Shown piece after piece: positions 63,789 through 64,000 of a stretch of DNA of 64,000 nucleotides. The DNA lies in NCBI GenBank assembly GCA_019912965.1, contig JAIOHM010000022.1, positions 93,464 to 157,463 of the forward strand, written 5' to 3'. Source of the DNA: Anaerolineae bacterium. Its GTDB lineage: Bacteria; Chloroflexota; Anaerolineae; Aggregatilineales; Phototrophicaceae. The stretch's first letter is position 1. Each line of letters opens with the position of its first letter. Position numbers and translations under genes: made by a program. The notes under the pieces are model-generated. The model ran no database searches. It saw only the letters and a list, made by a program, of their open reading frames with translations, and was not told the DNA's origin.

Positions 63789-63878
63789 CTACCTGACCGC
63801 AGCCATGCGCCCACCACCGGACTCGAATCGAGTACGGCGACGACGGATGCGGCGGTTGAACAGATTTCCTTTATTCAT
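63789..63878 (-). CDS. argL: Predicted Arg-rich leader peptide of argGH
   Basis: 29 residues: a short start (MNKGNLFN), then RRIRRRRTR, then FESGGGRMAAVR. Nine of 29 codons are Arg, seven within codons 9-17, using CGC, CGT and CGA. The ATG lies 8 bases after a TATGCT -10, so the mRNA would be nearly leaderless, which explains the missing ribosome site. A terminator follows the stop before argG. Ribosome stalling at Arg codons when charged tRNA-Arg is low would favour the antiterminator and raise argGH expression. Confidence 0.72.
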   Translation of the reverse strand: MNKGNLFNRRIRRRRTRFESGGGRMAAVR

Positions 63879-63886
63879 GGAGCACA

Positions 63887-63914
63887 AGCATAACGCACGA
63901 TTACAACTTGTCAA
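63887..63914 (-). promoter_or_regulatory. Promoter of the argL-argG-argH unit
   Basis: TTGACA (63914-63909), 16-base spacer, TATGCT (63892-63887). Confidence 0.72.
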
Positions 63915-63930
63915 GTTTCCCTTCCCACCT

Positions 63931-63958
63931 CTCTGTGTTCTCGGTGATCTCAGTAGTT
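63931..63958. repeat. Heptamer repeat, CTCTGTG family
   Basis: Four 7-base units matching those at 56045-56072 with several changes. The remaining sequence to the window end shows no gene. Confidence 0.45.
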
Positions 63959-64000
63959 CCAAGAAAATACTGCGAAAATTATGCAGCCCAAGTATTGATT

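Noticed and set aside
63805..63840. T-arm-like sequence (TTCGAGTCC) suggesting a tRNA before argG
   Set aside because: No acceptor, D or anticodon stems could be placed around it; the Arg-rich frame, promoter and terminator explain the region better.
1..64000. CRISPR arrays, insertion sequences, prophage
   Set aside because: No regularly spaced direct repeats with unique spacers, no transposase, integrase or phage structural genes; repeats seen are short heptamers and hairpins.

Overview
This window (about 50% G+C, densely coded on both strands) looks like a chromosomal segment of a Chloroflexota bacterium, probably of the Anaerolineae type. The inference rests on the mixture of gene families: selenocysteine-containing SelD, a small nuo block with tailed NuoB and NuoI, envelope proteins with long Thr/Pro linkers, and SufCBDSU. 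No rRNA or marker protein fixes the lineage. I see no CRISPR array, transposase or prophage block.

Layout. 0-9.3 kb: a histidine kinase, an aldehyde dehydrogenase, iscX-nuoB-nuoCD-nuoI, an Mrp-type Fe-S carrier ATPase and an anti-sigma antagonist/kinase pair. 9.3-18.3 kb: envelope functions (beta-lactamase-fold hydrolase, Nudix enzyme, giant kinase-like sensor without its phospho-accepting His, Thr/Pro-linker protein, LCP ligase, lipoprotein). 18.3-22.2 kb: a peptide-type ABC importer without ATPases. 22.4-26.5 kb: tRNA-Pro, a selenocysteine-containing selD read through an in-frame TGA, and a three-domain wall hydrolase. 26.5-32.9 kb: sufT divergent from sufC-B-D, then sufS-sufU-Rieske. 33-39.7 kb: GDPD, methyltransferase, tRNA-His, small membrane proteins, Nnr and a polyprenyl synthase. 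39.8-43.6 kb: thrB divergent from thrC, and a transsulfuration gene under a SAM-I riboswitch. 43.8-46.3 kb: an FHA protein next to a ClpN/APH-like kinase fusion. 46.3-60.8 kb: one long minus-strand branched-chain amino acid cluster (ilvE-B-N, methyltransferase, ilvC, two GNATs, leuA-C-D, cimA, cupin, leuB). 60.8-63.9 kb: argG-argH.

The most interesting signals are small and intergenic. Upstream of the ilv cluster is a 24-codon reading frame with 14 Ile/Val/Leu codons, preceded by a promoter and followed by an intrinsic terminator. The bases just after its stop codon are complementary to the terminator 5' arm. Upstream of argG is a 29-codon frame with seven Arg among nine consecutive codons, again with a promoter, a terminator and a 9-nt complement to the terminator arm. 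Together with the SAM riboswitch upstream of the transsulfuration gene, three of the amino-acid units appear to be controlled by premature termination, two of them by ribosome-mediated attenuation.

Other notable points are a 19-residue tail shared by NuoB and NuoI and conserved at protein rather than DNA level, a perfect 12-bp inverted repeat abutting the suf promoter, and families of seven-base tandem repeats in the gaps of the amino-acid operons. Isoleucine is probably made by the citramalate route, since cimA is present with leuBCD and no threonine deaminase is seen. All assignments come from reading the sequence; no database search was done.
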